The notes: generated by a model from the sequence alone, not told the origin. Positions 1 through 7,284 are shown, counted from the first letter of the stretch. The stretch: DNA of 8,768 nucleotides from Promethearchaeota archaeon (GCA_030606095.1 JAUWHC010000081.1:1-8768); one strand, 5' to 3'. Numbers and translations are program-made.

Positions 1-100
1 TATTTAATTTTAAAGCATTAAAAATAATTTGGGGAATATCGTCGCCTGCTTTTATTAAAGGGATTTCCTTAATCGCGATTAAGTTAACTTTTTCTTTCAT
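1..100 (-). CDS. cofE: Coenzyme F420-0:L-glutamate ligase, N-terminal fragment (runs off the window)
   Basis: Only the first 33 codons are present; the gene continues leftward beyond base 1. Reading from the ATG at 100-98, the protein starts MKEKVNLIAIKEIPLIKAGD and continues DIPQIIFNALKLN. The stretch IPLIKAGDD followed by a helix is the characteristic N-terminus of CofE, the GTP-dependent ligase that adds glutamate to F420-0 in the cytoplasm to make the redox coenzyme F420. It lies 27 bases downstream of the radical-SAM gene ending at 128, on the same strand, so it is probably the fourth gene of that operon. No convincing ribosome-binding site precedes the ATG. The call rests on a short motif but the match to the family start is specific. 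F420 synthesis fits an archaeon, although some bacteria also have cofE. Confidence 0.72.
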   Translation of the reverse strand, partial: MKEKVNLIAIKEIPLIKAGDDIPQIIFNALKLN

Positions 101-127
101 TTTCTTAGATAATCTTTATTTATCGAA

Positions 128-1180
128 TTAGATTTGATAACTTCTTAAATCAGAAGCTTTACTTCTGGCAAATTTCTCAAACTCTTTTGGAATTGCACAA
201 CACGCAGATAAAAAATTAAAGTTCACATCAGGATCTTCTACTTTTATCCATTTTAAAGTTTTTTTTGAAGGAATTTCGATCCTCGTAATACCTGCTTGAA
301 TTGCGCGTTTTTCTATTTCTACTTTTACATTCCCCCTTGGTCTCATGCATCCTAAGGAAGTTTCTGTTCTTGGAAAAATAAACCTAATTATTGAAATAAC
401 CTTTGCGATATCAATAGGTTTTGGTCTAATAAATTTTGTTTTAGAATTCTTAGGGGGAATTAAAGCAATTAATACTATTAAGGAGGGATTTAATCCCGAT
501 TCTTTTATAAATTTTATTGATTCTAATTCTTTATGGAGTTTTCCGTAATGTAAACCAATACAGATGTGAGGAACTATATTCAATTTATATTTTTGCAGAA
601 TTTTTATTGCCCTTTTATAATCCTCTAAATCTTTGTCTAGGTGATATATATCTTTTATAATTTCCTCATCCATGTTTATGTCAAAAGATACGATATCTAC
701 CTCTACCTCGGCTAATTTCTTAGCCGTTTCTTCGCTGAGTAAACCCGTGTGCACATTTATTATTAAGTTCGTTTTCTTCTTTATTTTTTTAATAGTATCT
801 AAAAAATTTAATAAAGGAACTGAACCATCGGGTTGACATCCTCCTGAGATTAAAACTCCAACGCCATCGTTATAAGATAAATTCATTAAAAATGCTTCTA
901 GGTCCTTATTGTTTAAAATTGATATCATTCCATCAAGGTATTTTTTATTACAGTGTTCACAATGTAACGAACATTCGGATCCAGTAATACTTATTGCTGG
1001 AAACCTTTTATTGGGGATATAAATTTTTAATTCATTACCAAAATTTTGCTTTTTTAAATTATAAGCAAGTTTAAAAAAAGGTTCTAATTCTTTTGATTGA
1101 AGATTTATCAACTCTTCATAATCAAACCAAGTCTGGGTACCAGTTTCAAATTTCTTGAATAATTCTCTAATTTCATTCAT
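128..1180 (-). CDS. Radical-SAM protein, probable lipoyl synthase subunit (LipS1/LipS2 type)
   Basis: This 350-residue protein carries the radical-SAM cluster motif C70-x3-C74-x2-C77 (in SITGSECSLHCEHCNKKYLDG). A Ser-Gly-Gly-Cys segment at 112-115 lies at the usual place of the SAM-binding GGE-like motif. Further cysteines at 115, 278 (GCMRPRG) and 327-328 (a CC pair) could bind a second iron-sulfur cluster. It resembles the archaeal proteins annotated as biotin synthase homologues, one of which is a half of the two-protein lipoyl synthase LipS1/LipS2 described from Thermococcus kodakarensis. Neighbours strengthen this: a lipoate-ligase-family gene is immediately upstream (8-base overlap, ATGAATGA) and a second radical-SAM gene of the partner type lies before that. 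The expected reaction is sulfur insertion at C6 or C8 of protein-bound octanoate. I cannot say from sequence alone whether this is LipS1 or LipS2, so no symbol is given. Start chosen at the ATG that overlaps the upstream stop. Confidence 0.78.
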   Translation of the reverse strand: MNEIRELFKKFETGTQTWFDYEELINLQSKELEPFFKLAYNLKKQNFGNELKIYIPNKRFPAISITGSECSLHCEHCNKKYLDGMISILNNKDLEAFLMNLSYNDGVGVLISGGCQPDGSVPLLNFLDTIKKIKKKTNLIINVHTGLLSEETAKKLAEVEVDIVSFDINMDEEIIKDIYHLDKDLEDYKRAIKILQKYKLNIVPHICIGLHYGKLHKELESIKFIKESGLNPSLIVLIALIPPKNSKTKFIRPKPIDIAKVISIIRFIFPRTETSLGCMRPRGNVKVEIEKRAIQAGITRIEIPSKKTLKWIKVEDPDVNFNFLSACCAIPKEFEKFARSKASDLRSYQI

Positions 1181-1964
1181 ATTTCTTTAACCATTCAATA
1201 TTCGAATATTTCTGTAGAACAAGTTCTTTTGCTAATTCTAATTCATAATCTGTATAAGTTCCTTCTTTTAATTTTATTCCTAATGTGGTTTCAAAACCAT
1301 CTTTTAGAGATAATAGAAAATTTTCTTCATTATAATAATTCAATTGGTCCTTTATACCAATACATTTAGCAAAAACAGACTTTACCATTTTTGATTTGTC
1401 TACGTTATGAGGTGCTTTTAGAACTGAATACATAAGTTCTGGATCGAGTTCTAACAAAATCGTTCCATGTTGGAGGAGAAAACCTTTTTTTCTGACTTGC
1501 GCATTTCCAGAAAACTTTTTTCCGTCTAAAAAAATTGCGGGACAATGTATAACTCCTTTTTCTGGTTGTAATCCATACTTTGCTAAACCCGCAATTATTC
1601 CTGCCCCTATTATTTCAAACTGCTCAATCACTTTCTTTGCATTAAGCCTTTCTAGAAATTTTATAGGACACACAATAGAATATGTAATTTCGCGAGTATT
1701 ATCGTGAAACACCGCTCCTCCCCCAGTAATTCTCCGCACGACATTAAAACCCTTTTCAATAGCTACATTCGTATTAACTTCGTTTGAAAGGCTTTGATTT
1801 CTACCTATTGATGCTGTTGATGGTTCCCACTTAAAAAACCTTAAGGTGTTAGGAGATTCTTTTTCAATAACAGCATTTAAAATAGCCTCATCTAAAGCCA
1901 TATTCCAATATCCATTTCTAACTTCTATAGGAATAAATCTCCATTCATTCAAACTTTTTACCAT
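1173..1964 (-). CDS. lplA: Lipoate-protein ligase A family protein, catalytic domain only
   Basis: This 263-residue cytoplasmic protein belongs to the LplA/LipB biotin-lipoate ligase fold. Visible hallmarks are RRITGGGAVFHD at 77-88 (the nucleotide- and lipoyl-binding loop), DGKKFSGNAQ at 147-156 with the catalytic-type lysine, and LLQHGTIL at 163-170. The protein ends soon after the catalytic domain and lacks the ~80-90 residue accessory domain of E. coli LplA. In other archaea that domain is a separate protein (LplB), and none is seen here. It could be a lipoate-adenylating ligase needing LplB, or a ligase or octanoyl-transferase that primes a carrier protein such as GcvH for the flanking LipS1/LipS2 pair. 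Before DGKK it has His-Cys-Pro-Ala where many ligases have Asn-Asp, so exact substrate use is uncertain. The ATG at 1964 lies 5 bases after the stop of the upstream gene. The 3' end overlaps the next gene by 8 bases, so translation is probably coupled. Confidence 0.85.
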   Translation of the reverse strand: MVKSLNEWRFIPIEVRNGYWNMALDEAILNAVIEKESPNTLRFFKWEPSTASIGRNQSLSNEVNTNVAIEKGFNVVRRITGGGAVFHDNTREITYSIVCPIKFLERLNAKKVIEQFEIIGAGIIAGLAKYGLQPEKGVIHCPAIFLDGKKFSGNAQVRKKGFLLQHGTILLELDPELMYSVLKAPHNVDKSKMVKSVFAKCIGIKDQLNYYNEENFLLSLKDGFETTLGIKLKEGTYTDYELELAKELVLQKYSNIEWLKKYE

Positions 1965-1969
1965 TTTCT

Positions 1970-3025
1970 TTAATGAACGAGCTTAATTAAGGATTTATAA
2001 ATATTTTCTTTTTCATTTGTCATGAGATTTCTGGGGTAATTATAGATTGGTCCAGAAGGCCTTGAAGTATAATATGGACGGTTACAACCAGGGCATCCCG
2101 ATGTTAGAAATGCGTTGGTTTCATCAATAATATTCCATAACTCTCTTTTATTTAGATTAAATTTGACTATATCACCTTTAACATTAAAAGTAAAATCTTT
2201 AACATTTTTAAGTTGGTTTATAAGAAGGTATCGTCCGAGCTGTATTTCCCTAAAATTAATAATATCTGGTTGTTGTAGGCTTTCAAGCTTTGTTCCTTTT
2301 ATTGGTGTAAAGGCAAATAAACTAACTTTAATTTTTAAATTATGTAGTTTATTAATCAATATCAAAATGTCTTTTGGCGTTTCTCCTAAACCAACGATCA
2401 AATGCGTTGTAACAAATCCTTCAGGAAAAATCTCTAATGCTACTTTAAGATTTTGAAGATGACTATTCCAATCATAAGGACCTTTTACTTTTTTACCTTT
2501 TACATTATCAAAAATCTCAGGTGTAGCGGCATCTAGAGCTATACACACCCTCTCAACACCAATAAGTTTTAATTCTTCTAATTTTTCCCTCGACATAGGT
2601 GGTATTGCGACAGATATTGGTGTATTACTGTTCTTTTTAAGTTGAGTAATAATTTCCAACAAATCTTGAAAATTTTGAGAGTAATTTAGAGTTTGAATGC
2701 AAACTCTTTTAAACCTTTTTGTAGGTGGTAAATAACTAATTTTTGTTAGAAATTCTTTAAAAGAAAAAACTGGCCAACTTACTCGTGAGAGCATCTCAAC
2801 TGAGCTTTCTGATTCCCTAGCTTGTGGACAAAAACCACAATTTGCAATACAATGCCCCTCTTTATAAGTCATGATATAACATGTGGTTGGAATATCTTTA
2901 AATCTTTTACTTTGATATAATCCAAGCACTGAAGCGCTCCCAATTGACACCCTAATTTTATCTATTGTCATTATTAAACCATTAATTTCTCTAAAGTTAA
3001 CCTTTTTTATAAAAATATGACTCAT
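1970..3025 (-). CDS. Radical-SAM protein (biotin synthase-related), probable lipoyl synthase partner subunit (LipS1/LipS2 type)
   Basis: The reading frame encodes 351 residues from the first ATG. It has the radical-SAM motif C59-x3-C63-x2-C66 (GHCIANCGFCPQARES), a further Cys49, and a GLGET stretch at 212-216 typical of SAM contacts. A C-terminal C311-P-G-C314 motif is followed by NRPYYTSRPSGPIYNYPR. Those extra cysteines and the Ser-Arg-Pro-Ser element may hold an auxiliary iron-sulfur cluster that is cannibalised for sulfur, as in classical LipA; this is inference. The family is usually annotated biotin synthase-related, and one such protein is half of archaeal lipoyl synthase. It is the first gene of the operon with lplA and the second radical-SAM gene. 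The true start may be Met19 (base 2971), because SIGSASVLGLYQS, only seven residues after Met19, is where family members begin. The first 18 residues look unlike the rest. Which of LipS1 or LipS2 it is cannot be decided here. Confidence 0.78.
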   Translation of the reverse strand: MSHIFIKKVNFREINGLIMTIDKIRVSIGSASVLGLYQSKRFKDIPTTCYIMTYKEGHCIANCGFCPQARESESSVEMLSRVSWPVFSFKEFLTKISYLPPTKRFKRVCIQTLNYSQNFQDLLEIITQLKKNSNTPISVAIPPMSREKLEELKLIGVERVCIALDAATPEIFDNVKGKKVKGPYDWNSHLQNLKVALEIFPEGFVTTHLIVGLGETPKDILILINKLHNLKIKVSLFAFTPIKGTKLESLQQPDIINFREIQLGRYLLINQLKNVKDFTFNVKGDIVKFNLNKRELWNIIDETNAFLTSGCPGCNRPYYTSRPSGPIYNYPRNLMTNEKENIYKSLIKLVH

Positions 3026-3043
3026 TTCAAAAAAAATTTATTG

Positions 3044-3051
3044 TATAAAAA
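3044..3051 (-). promoter_or_regulatory. Probable TATA box for the lipoate/F420 operon
   Basis: On the minus strand this reads TTTTTATA, close to the archaeal box A. Transcription would be expected about 25 bases downstream, near 3018-3024. That is on top of the first ATG (3025) and about 50 bases ahead of the alternative start at 2971. It therefore suggests either a nearly leaderless message or use of Met19. Assigned by pattern and position only. Confidence 0.4.
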
Positions 3052-3077
3052 CTAAGGAATTTTTTTTTTGTTTTTTC

Positions 3078-3089
3078 TTTAAATATAAG
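3078..3089 (+). promoter_or_regulatory. Probable TATA box for the 3136-7196 two-gene unit
   Basis: TTTAAATATAAG lies about 50 bases before the ATG at 3136, in the divergent region between two oppositely oriented operons. It is preceded by a pyrimidine tract (ten T at 3060-3069 and six more at 3071-3076). The start of transcription would be expected near 3107-3113, leaving a short A+T-rich leader with no clear Shine-Dalgarno sequence. Confidence 0.45.
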
Positions 3090-3135
3090 TATGATAATTA
3101 GGTAGTAAAAGCTTAAAATTATAAAATATTAAATT

Positions 3136-3747
3136 ATGACGCATTATATTGAAGATCCGTATTTAGAATCAGAATTCGAGGAAAATTTTAATGATTTGTA
3201 TGAAATTGAGGGTATAAAGAAAATAAAAGAACTTTCACGCCAACTCCGAACTTTTTTTAATTACAAGACTGAAGTGATAAGATATAGATTTCGATCCAGT
3301 CTTATTCCCGCTAAAAATTATACAAATACTAAATTTTTCAGTCAAAAACAAAAGATTGAATCATTTACTTATGAATTCATAACAATACTTAAGAAAATAA
3401 AAAAACCCGCTCAAATACTTGAACAAGGGATTCGATCTCTTTTTTTTTGTAATAATAAAATACAATTAAAAAATCTCTCAGAAATCACTGAGAAGTTGTT
3501 CATACTACTTCACTATTTCTCAGAGGAAAACCTTCATGCTCATCCAAAATTTCTTAAATTTAATGTAATATTAGCAAAAAATATTTGTTTGGTGAAAAAA
3601 TGTTTATACGCGCAATTTAGCGAATTCTTTGAGGAACTTGAAATAAATTATAGCAATTTAGAAGGAGAACTTGAAGAATTAATTGAAACAACACCAGTTG
3701 AGAAGGAACAATCAAAAAAACAACTCGAGGAAAGATTGACTTCATGA
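3136..3747 (+). CDS. Unrecognised 203-residue helical protein, partner of the mosaic nuclease
   Basis: I do not recognise this protein. It is predicted to be mostly alpha-helical and soluble, with no signal peptide or membrane segment. The N-terminus is acidic (about residues 6-25). A basic middle part has runs such as KKIKKPAQ. The C-terminal tail from about residue 163 is strongly charged (LEGELEELIE, then EKEQSKKQLEERL) and could be coiled. Cysteines at about 105, 151 and 156 form no obvious metal site. Its stop overlaps the start of the 1150-residue gene by four bases (ATGA), so the two are almost certainly translated together and may act together. Base composition is very A+T-rich: two 60-base rows that I counted gave 18-25% G+C. 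Function is unknown. A regulatory or assembly partner for the downstream nuclease is possible but is only inferred from position. Confidence 0.75.
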   Translation: MTHYIEDPYLESEFEENFNDLYEIEGIKKIKELSRQLRTFFNYKTEVIRYRFRSSLIPAKNYTNTKFFSQKQKIESFTYEFITILKKIKKPAQILEQGIRSLFFCNNKIQLKNLSEITEKLFILLHYFSEENLHAHPKFLKFNVILAKNICLVKKCLYAQFSEFFEELEINYSNLEGELEELIETTPVEKEQSKKQLEERLTS

Positions 3748-6700
3748 AAGTATATACTAAAGTATCACGGAAAACCGTGGGAGAAGACCGAATCGCTATA
3801 TGTCCAAAATTTGGATGTGAATTCATATCACGCGTGAAACCTCTTAAATTTGGATTTCTAGGGTTTGGTAAGTATCCAAAATGTAGGAAACATCGCATCC
3901 CTTTGGTCTACATTGATGAAAGGATCAGTGACTTCGTGGATGCTGCTTTAGCGTGCTTATTTGATAAATCTGGACTCCCTCCAAGTGAATTGCATGAGAG
4001 CATAAAATCAAAATTCCTGGATGAATTTAACTCGTATATAGAAGGATGGGTGTATTGTATCACTGTTGGAAGGGGAGCACCGATAGTTTCACATTACATG
4101 GATACAATTTCGAATGCGTATCTCAAGCAATTGACCAAGAAACAGATAAAAACACTTAAAAAAAGAGATGCTTCTAAGCCCAATCTCGTGAGTAAAGCAA
4201 TTAAGGAGGGAATGAATGAAATCACTATCCAATATACAAGGCTTCTCAAGCACCTTAGAGCTCATTCCGAGATCCTTATTGAGCATCAAAAACTTAAATC
4301 ACTTTCAAAAAGCCTCCGAAATTATTTGAATAATTGGCAAAAGACCATGTTAAAGCGTAACGAAATAATAAATTCATCAGAAAATAAGCACGAAATGACT
4401 TTAAAAGAGATCAAGTTTAATTACGATCAAATCCTAAATGTTGGCATATGCCGGTGTCTTCTTGGATTGAATCCTGAAAGTAAAGAATTGAAGAGAGCAA
4501 AAATAACTGCATTTGATAGGTTTTCTGCTTATCATGAATTTTTTAATGAAGGATTAACTGTGAAATTTACAAAATCTGATATCAGAGATTTTTATTCATA
4601 TATTAAGGAAATTAGAAAAAATCTTGAACCAAGTAAGTTTTCTAAACAAGAAATCGAATTTTTTGATAAACATGGTATCAATGTTTCGAAGTTTAAAAAT
4701 AGATGGGGTTGGCTCAGAGAAGACCTTTTAGTTCCATTTTTTCTAGATGTTTTATATAAAAAAGGTAATAAAGTACCAACATCAAATGATCTCCAAAACT
4801 GGGGATACAATCGGTTTATTATAATATTAAGAGAAGAATATGGCTTAACACTTTCAGATCTAGTCGAGCTTGCGGGTAAAACCCCAAATATTAATTTTAA
4901 AAAGAGAAAAAATTTTTCAATAAAAGAAAAAGAATTTTTAATTAAAAACGATATTACATCAGAGAACTTAACAACTAGATGGGAATGGGTAGATCTTCAC
5001 CCCGATTTGATAACTGAATTTTATAAAGATGTCTTATATTCAATAAACAACCGTGTACCAACTTCACGAGAGCTAAAAAAGATAGGATATTCTCAGTTTA
5101 TTGAAAAATTAAGGAATAAAAGAATATCCCTATCAGATTTAGCAAAAAAATGTGGTTTTAAGCCTAGAAGTCGCCACCAACGAAATATTTCACCTGAAGA
5201 TCTCACAGATGAGGAATTACAATTTTTTCGAAATAATAATATTAAAGTGAATGAACTTACATCAAGGTGGTCTTGGATGGATAAAAATCCTCACTTGGTT
5301 GTTATTTTTTTTGAAGAAGTAATTTTTTCTTTTTTTGGATATGTTCCTACATGGGATGAATTAGCAAATACAGAATTCTACTATTATATACAGAAGCTTT
5401 CTAAGTTAGATTTATCTTATCCAGAAGTGATTAAGAAATCTAATCATGTGCCAAATTTTCAATTTTTAAATAACTCTCAGAAAAAAAGGATATACAAAAC
5501 TACAGAATTCTTAGTAAATGAGTATTTGGAAATAGGAAATAGTTCAAAGATACCATCACTATTGAGTTTAGCAAAATCAAATGATTTAAATGTAAGTGAT
5601 ATGACATTTGGAAAATATGCTAAGAAATACCTCATTAAAATTTATGGAGATGAGTATGGTAATCAACTTTATTCGGAGATGTGGTTTAACAAGACACTCG
5701 GGATATCTAATGATATAATTAAAAAGATTAATGATTTAGTTGATGAATACAGCAGTAAATTCATTCAATCTAATAAAATTAAACACCCTATCCCAATTAA
5801 AGATATTGTAGAATATGTAATTCCTGAAATTTCTTCACACACATTCACAAAATATGCTAAAGAATTACTAGTTAAAAATTATGGAAAACAAAATGGGAAC
5901 ACTATTTATTCTGAAATGTGGCCTTCTGAAAATTTAGCTACTAAGGTTGGTTCAAGGCTTCATGTATTAATTAATGATCTATTGACAAAATTTTTCAATA
6001 AAAGAGGTGTTCAATATATATCTGAACCATATATATATCCTGGAAGAAGACCTGATGGAGTTTTAATACTCAATAAAGAGCTGAAATTATTATTAAAGAA
6101 AAATAAGTCTTTGTTGGATCAAATAAAAGTCCGATATGAAGATCTGGATAATCTTAAAGCAATTGTTTTAGATTTCACATCTGATATATCAAATATAAAT
6201 TGTACAAGAAAAATCATAAAATATCAACATTCAGAAATTTTATTATTGATAATTGGAACTTCTTGGTATTCAAAGAAACCTTATAAACTGATTCATGGTT
6301 TAAACCAAAATCTCAGTAAAGTTTGTGTGATTGATATTGGTTTTTTTACTAAGATTATAGATTTATCTTCTAATTTAAAAGAGGAATTACAAATATCTCT
6401 GGATTTTGCTCAAAACTATAATCTTGATTCGCTTAATAGTATCAAAGCTCTTGATAAAAGTAATTTACATAATACTGAATCATTAAGGAAATTGCTCATT
6501 AAAGAGGGTTTGATTAAAGAAAAAATTCAAGAATATCTCGATTTTGGATTAATAAATCACCCAATAAAGAATAAACTAACTTTAGAAGATAAACTAACAA
6601 TTAAGAATGAAAAAATAAAAAATAAAATTGCCATAATTGATATTGAGACTACAGGATTTAATCGTGATTTAGATAGCATTATCGAAATTGGAATAGTTGA

Positions 6701-7196
6701 ATTAGATATTAAGTCTGGTCAAATCAAAAGTTTATTTAATTCTCAAGTAAAGGATATTAATTTTGACATTTCTCAGCACATAGATAATACATTCATAAAA
6801 ACATCAGGTATAGATATTTATGAAATTAGTGAATCCATTTCAATTAAAGAGTGTGAAGAGGATTTACAATTAATTTTTGATAATTATAGATGTGCAGCCT
6901 ACAACAGGACATTCGATTTTGGGTGGTTAGAATCAAGAGGTTTTTCTATACCTATGAAGTTAATGGATATTATGAGATTTTGTATAAAATCTTTTCCTAA
7001 TTGTGGAAGTTTTAAATTTCAAAATGTATATAGATTTATAACTAATCAGCCAAATAATTTTATCACTAAATATCTCACTAGATCTTATTATAAATCTAAT
7101 CATCGAGCGATTGATGATGCTTTTTGTGAAGGAGAACTATTATTTTATTTAATTAAGGAGTTAGGTTTCGTATTAACCTACCAATCTAAGTTGTAA
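3744..7196 (+). CDS. Mosaic protein: Cys/His N-terminal domain, tandem repeats, possible PD-(D/E)XK domain, C-terminal DEDDh exonuclease
   Basis: This 1150-residue protein has several parts. Residues 1-290 form an unrecognised domain with a possible zinc site (C20-x4-C25, C47-x2-H50). Three tandem repeats follow at about 299-380, 391-473 and 487-570; each has an Arg-Trp-x-Trp centre and a Val-Pro-Thr turn, and they recall the homing-endonuclease-associated repeat. Two ~80-residue repeats end in near-identical segments at 620-647 and 699-726 (KYAK, YG, YSEMW). Residues 735-840 carry GRRPDG (D771), VLDFT (D810) and KIIKYQ (823-828), which may be a degenerate PD-(D/E)XK nuclease. Residues 961-1140 are a clear DEDDh exonuclease of the DnaQ/RNase T type: DIETTG (D966, E968), AYNRTFDF (D1058), HRAIDDA (H1120, D1125). 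The catalytic residues are intact, so 3'-5' exonuclease activity is likely. The repeats probably bind nucleic acid. The target and purpose (mobile element, defence or repair) are not known. The start is the ATG overlapping the preceding stop. Confidence 0.85.
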   Translation: MKVYTKVSRKTVGEDRIAICPKFGCEFISRVKPLKFGFLGFGKYPKCRKHRIPLVYIDERISDFVDAALACLFDKSGLPPSELHESIKSKFLDEFNSYIEGWVYCITVGRGAPIVSHYMDTISNAYLKQLTKKQIKTLKKRDASKPNLVSKAIKEGMNEITIQYTRLLKHLRAHSEILIEHQKLKSLSKSLRNYLNNWQKTMLKRNEIINSSENKHEMTLKEIKFNYDQILNVGICRCLLGLNPESKELKRAKITAFDRFSAYHEFFNEGLTVKFTKSDIRDFYSYIKEIRKNLEPSKFSKQEIEFFDKHGINVSKFKNRWGWLREDLLVPFFLDVLYKKGNKVPTSNDLQNWGYNRFIIILREEYGLTLSDLVELAGKTPNINFKKRKNFSIKEKEFLIKNDITSENLTTRWEWVDLHPDLITEFYKDVLYSINNRVPTSRELKKIGYSQFIEKLRNKRISLSDLAKKCGFKPRSRHQRNISPEDLTDEELQFFRNNNIKVNELTSRWSWMDKNPHLVVIFFEEVIFSFFGYVPTWDELANTEFYYYIQKLSKLDLSYPEVIKKSNHVPNFQFLNNSQKKRIYKTTEFLVNEYLEIGNSSKIPSLLSLAKSNDLNVSDMTFGKYAKKYLIKIYGDEYGNQLYSEMWFNKTLGISNDIIKKINDLVDEYSSKFIQSNKIKHPIPIKDIVEYVIPEISSHTFTKYAKELLVKNYGKQNGNTIYSEMWPSENLATKVGSRLHVLINDLLTKFFNKRGVQYISEPYIYPGRRPDGVLILNKELKLLLKKNKSLLDQIKVRYEDLDNLKAIVLDFTSDISNINCTRKIIKYQHSEILLLIIGTSWYSKKPYKLIHGLNQNLSKVCVIDIGFFTKIIDLSSNLKEELQISLDFAQNYNLDSLNSIKALDKSNLHNTESLRKLLIKEGLIKEKIQEYLDFGLINHPIKNKLTLEDKLTIKNEKIKNKIAIIDIETTGFNRDLDSIIEIGIVELDIKSGQIKSLFNSQVKDINFDISQHIDNTFIKTSGIDIYEISESISIKECEEDLQLIFDNYRCAAYNRTFDFGWLESRGFSIPMKLMDIMRFCIKSFPNCGSFKFQNVYRFITNQPNNFITKYLTRSYYKSNHRAIDDAFCEGELLFYLIKELGFVLTYQSKL
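4635..5453 (+). repeat. Three tandem ~94-codon protein repeats inside the mosaic gene
   Basis: Copies begin at about residues 299, 391 and 487 of the encoded protein. Aligned landmarks are Arg-Trp-x-Trp at 320, 412 and 508 and Val-Pro-Thr at 344, 438 and 534, giving spacings of 92-96 residues. Each copy then has an aromatic helix (GYNRFI, GYSQFI, FYYYIQ) and a Leu-Ser-Asp-Leu-like segment (TLSDLVELAG, SLSDLAKKCG, SYPEVIKKSN). The third copy is the most diverged. The protein sequences match while the DNA has drifted, so the duplications are old. Confidence 0.7.
5490..5927 (+). repeat. Two ~80-codon repeats with YSEMW ends inside the mosaic gene
   Basis: Protein segments of about 583-650 and 658-728 repeat at a spacing of 79 residues. 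The best-conserved parts are TFGKYAKKYLIKIYG and TFTKYAKELLVKNYG, each followed after a short gap by YSEMW. The preceding helix-turn-helix-like part (IPSLLSLA, PIPIKDIV) is diverged. These may be small DNA-binding modules placed just before the possible PD-(D/E)XK domain. Confidence 0.65.
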
Positions 7197-7215
7197 TCGC
7201 TGAAGAGTAGAAGTA

Positions 7216-7223
7216 TTTTTTTT
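7216..7223 (+). terminator. Oligo-T transcription terminator
   Basis: Eight consecutive T residues start 20 bases after the stop of the mosaic gene, with no obvious stem in front. This is the usual archaeal oligo-T termination signal, and it separates that unit from leuS. Confidence 0.5.
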
Positions 7224-7275
7224 GCAATCTATATATAGTAAAAAATTTATTTTATCCCAAGTTTACATATTAAAT

Positions 7276-7284
7276 CTATAAATA
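7276..7284 (+). promoter_or_regulatory. Probable TATA box for leuS
   Basis: CTATAAATA lies 29-37 bases before the ATG at 7313, which would give a very short leader or a leaderless message. A purine-rich AAAGGA at 7295-7300 sits 12 bases before the ATG and could serve as a ribosome-binding site if transcription starts further upstream, for instance from the A+T-rich stretch at 7231-7254. An ATG at 7292 is in frame but is closed by TAG two codons later, so it cannot extend leuS. Confidence 0.4.

Noticed and set aside
345..548. Plus-strand 67-codon open frame
   Set aside because: It lies wholly opposite the radical-SAM gene, has no family resemblance and is explained by antisense composition.
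2115..2456. Plus-strand 113-codon open frame
   Set aside because: It is antisense to the well-supported radical-SAM gene at 1970-3025; low-complexity hydrophobic content and no promoter or recognisable motif.
3060..3076. T-rich tract as a terminator
   Set aside because: It lies between two diverging genes, so no plus-strand transcript ends there. It is better seen as part of the promoter region.
3136..7196. Toxin-antitoxin pair or a named CRISPR or restriction system
   Set aside because: The sizes and domains fit no such system I know, and there is no CRISPR array, methyltransferase or helicase in the window. Only a generic nuclease unit can be supported.
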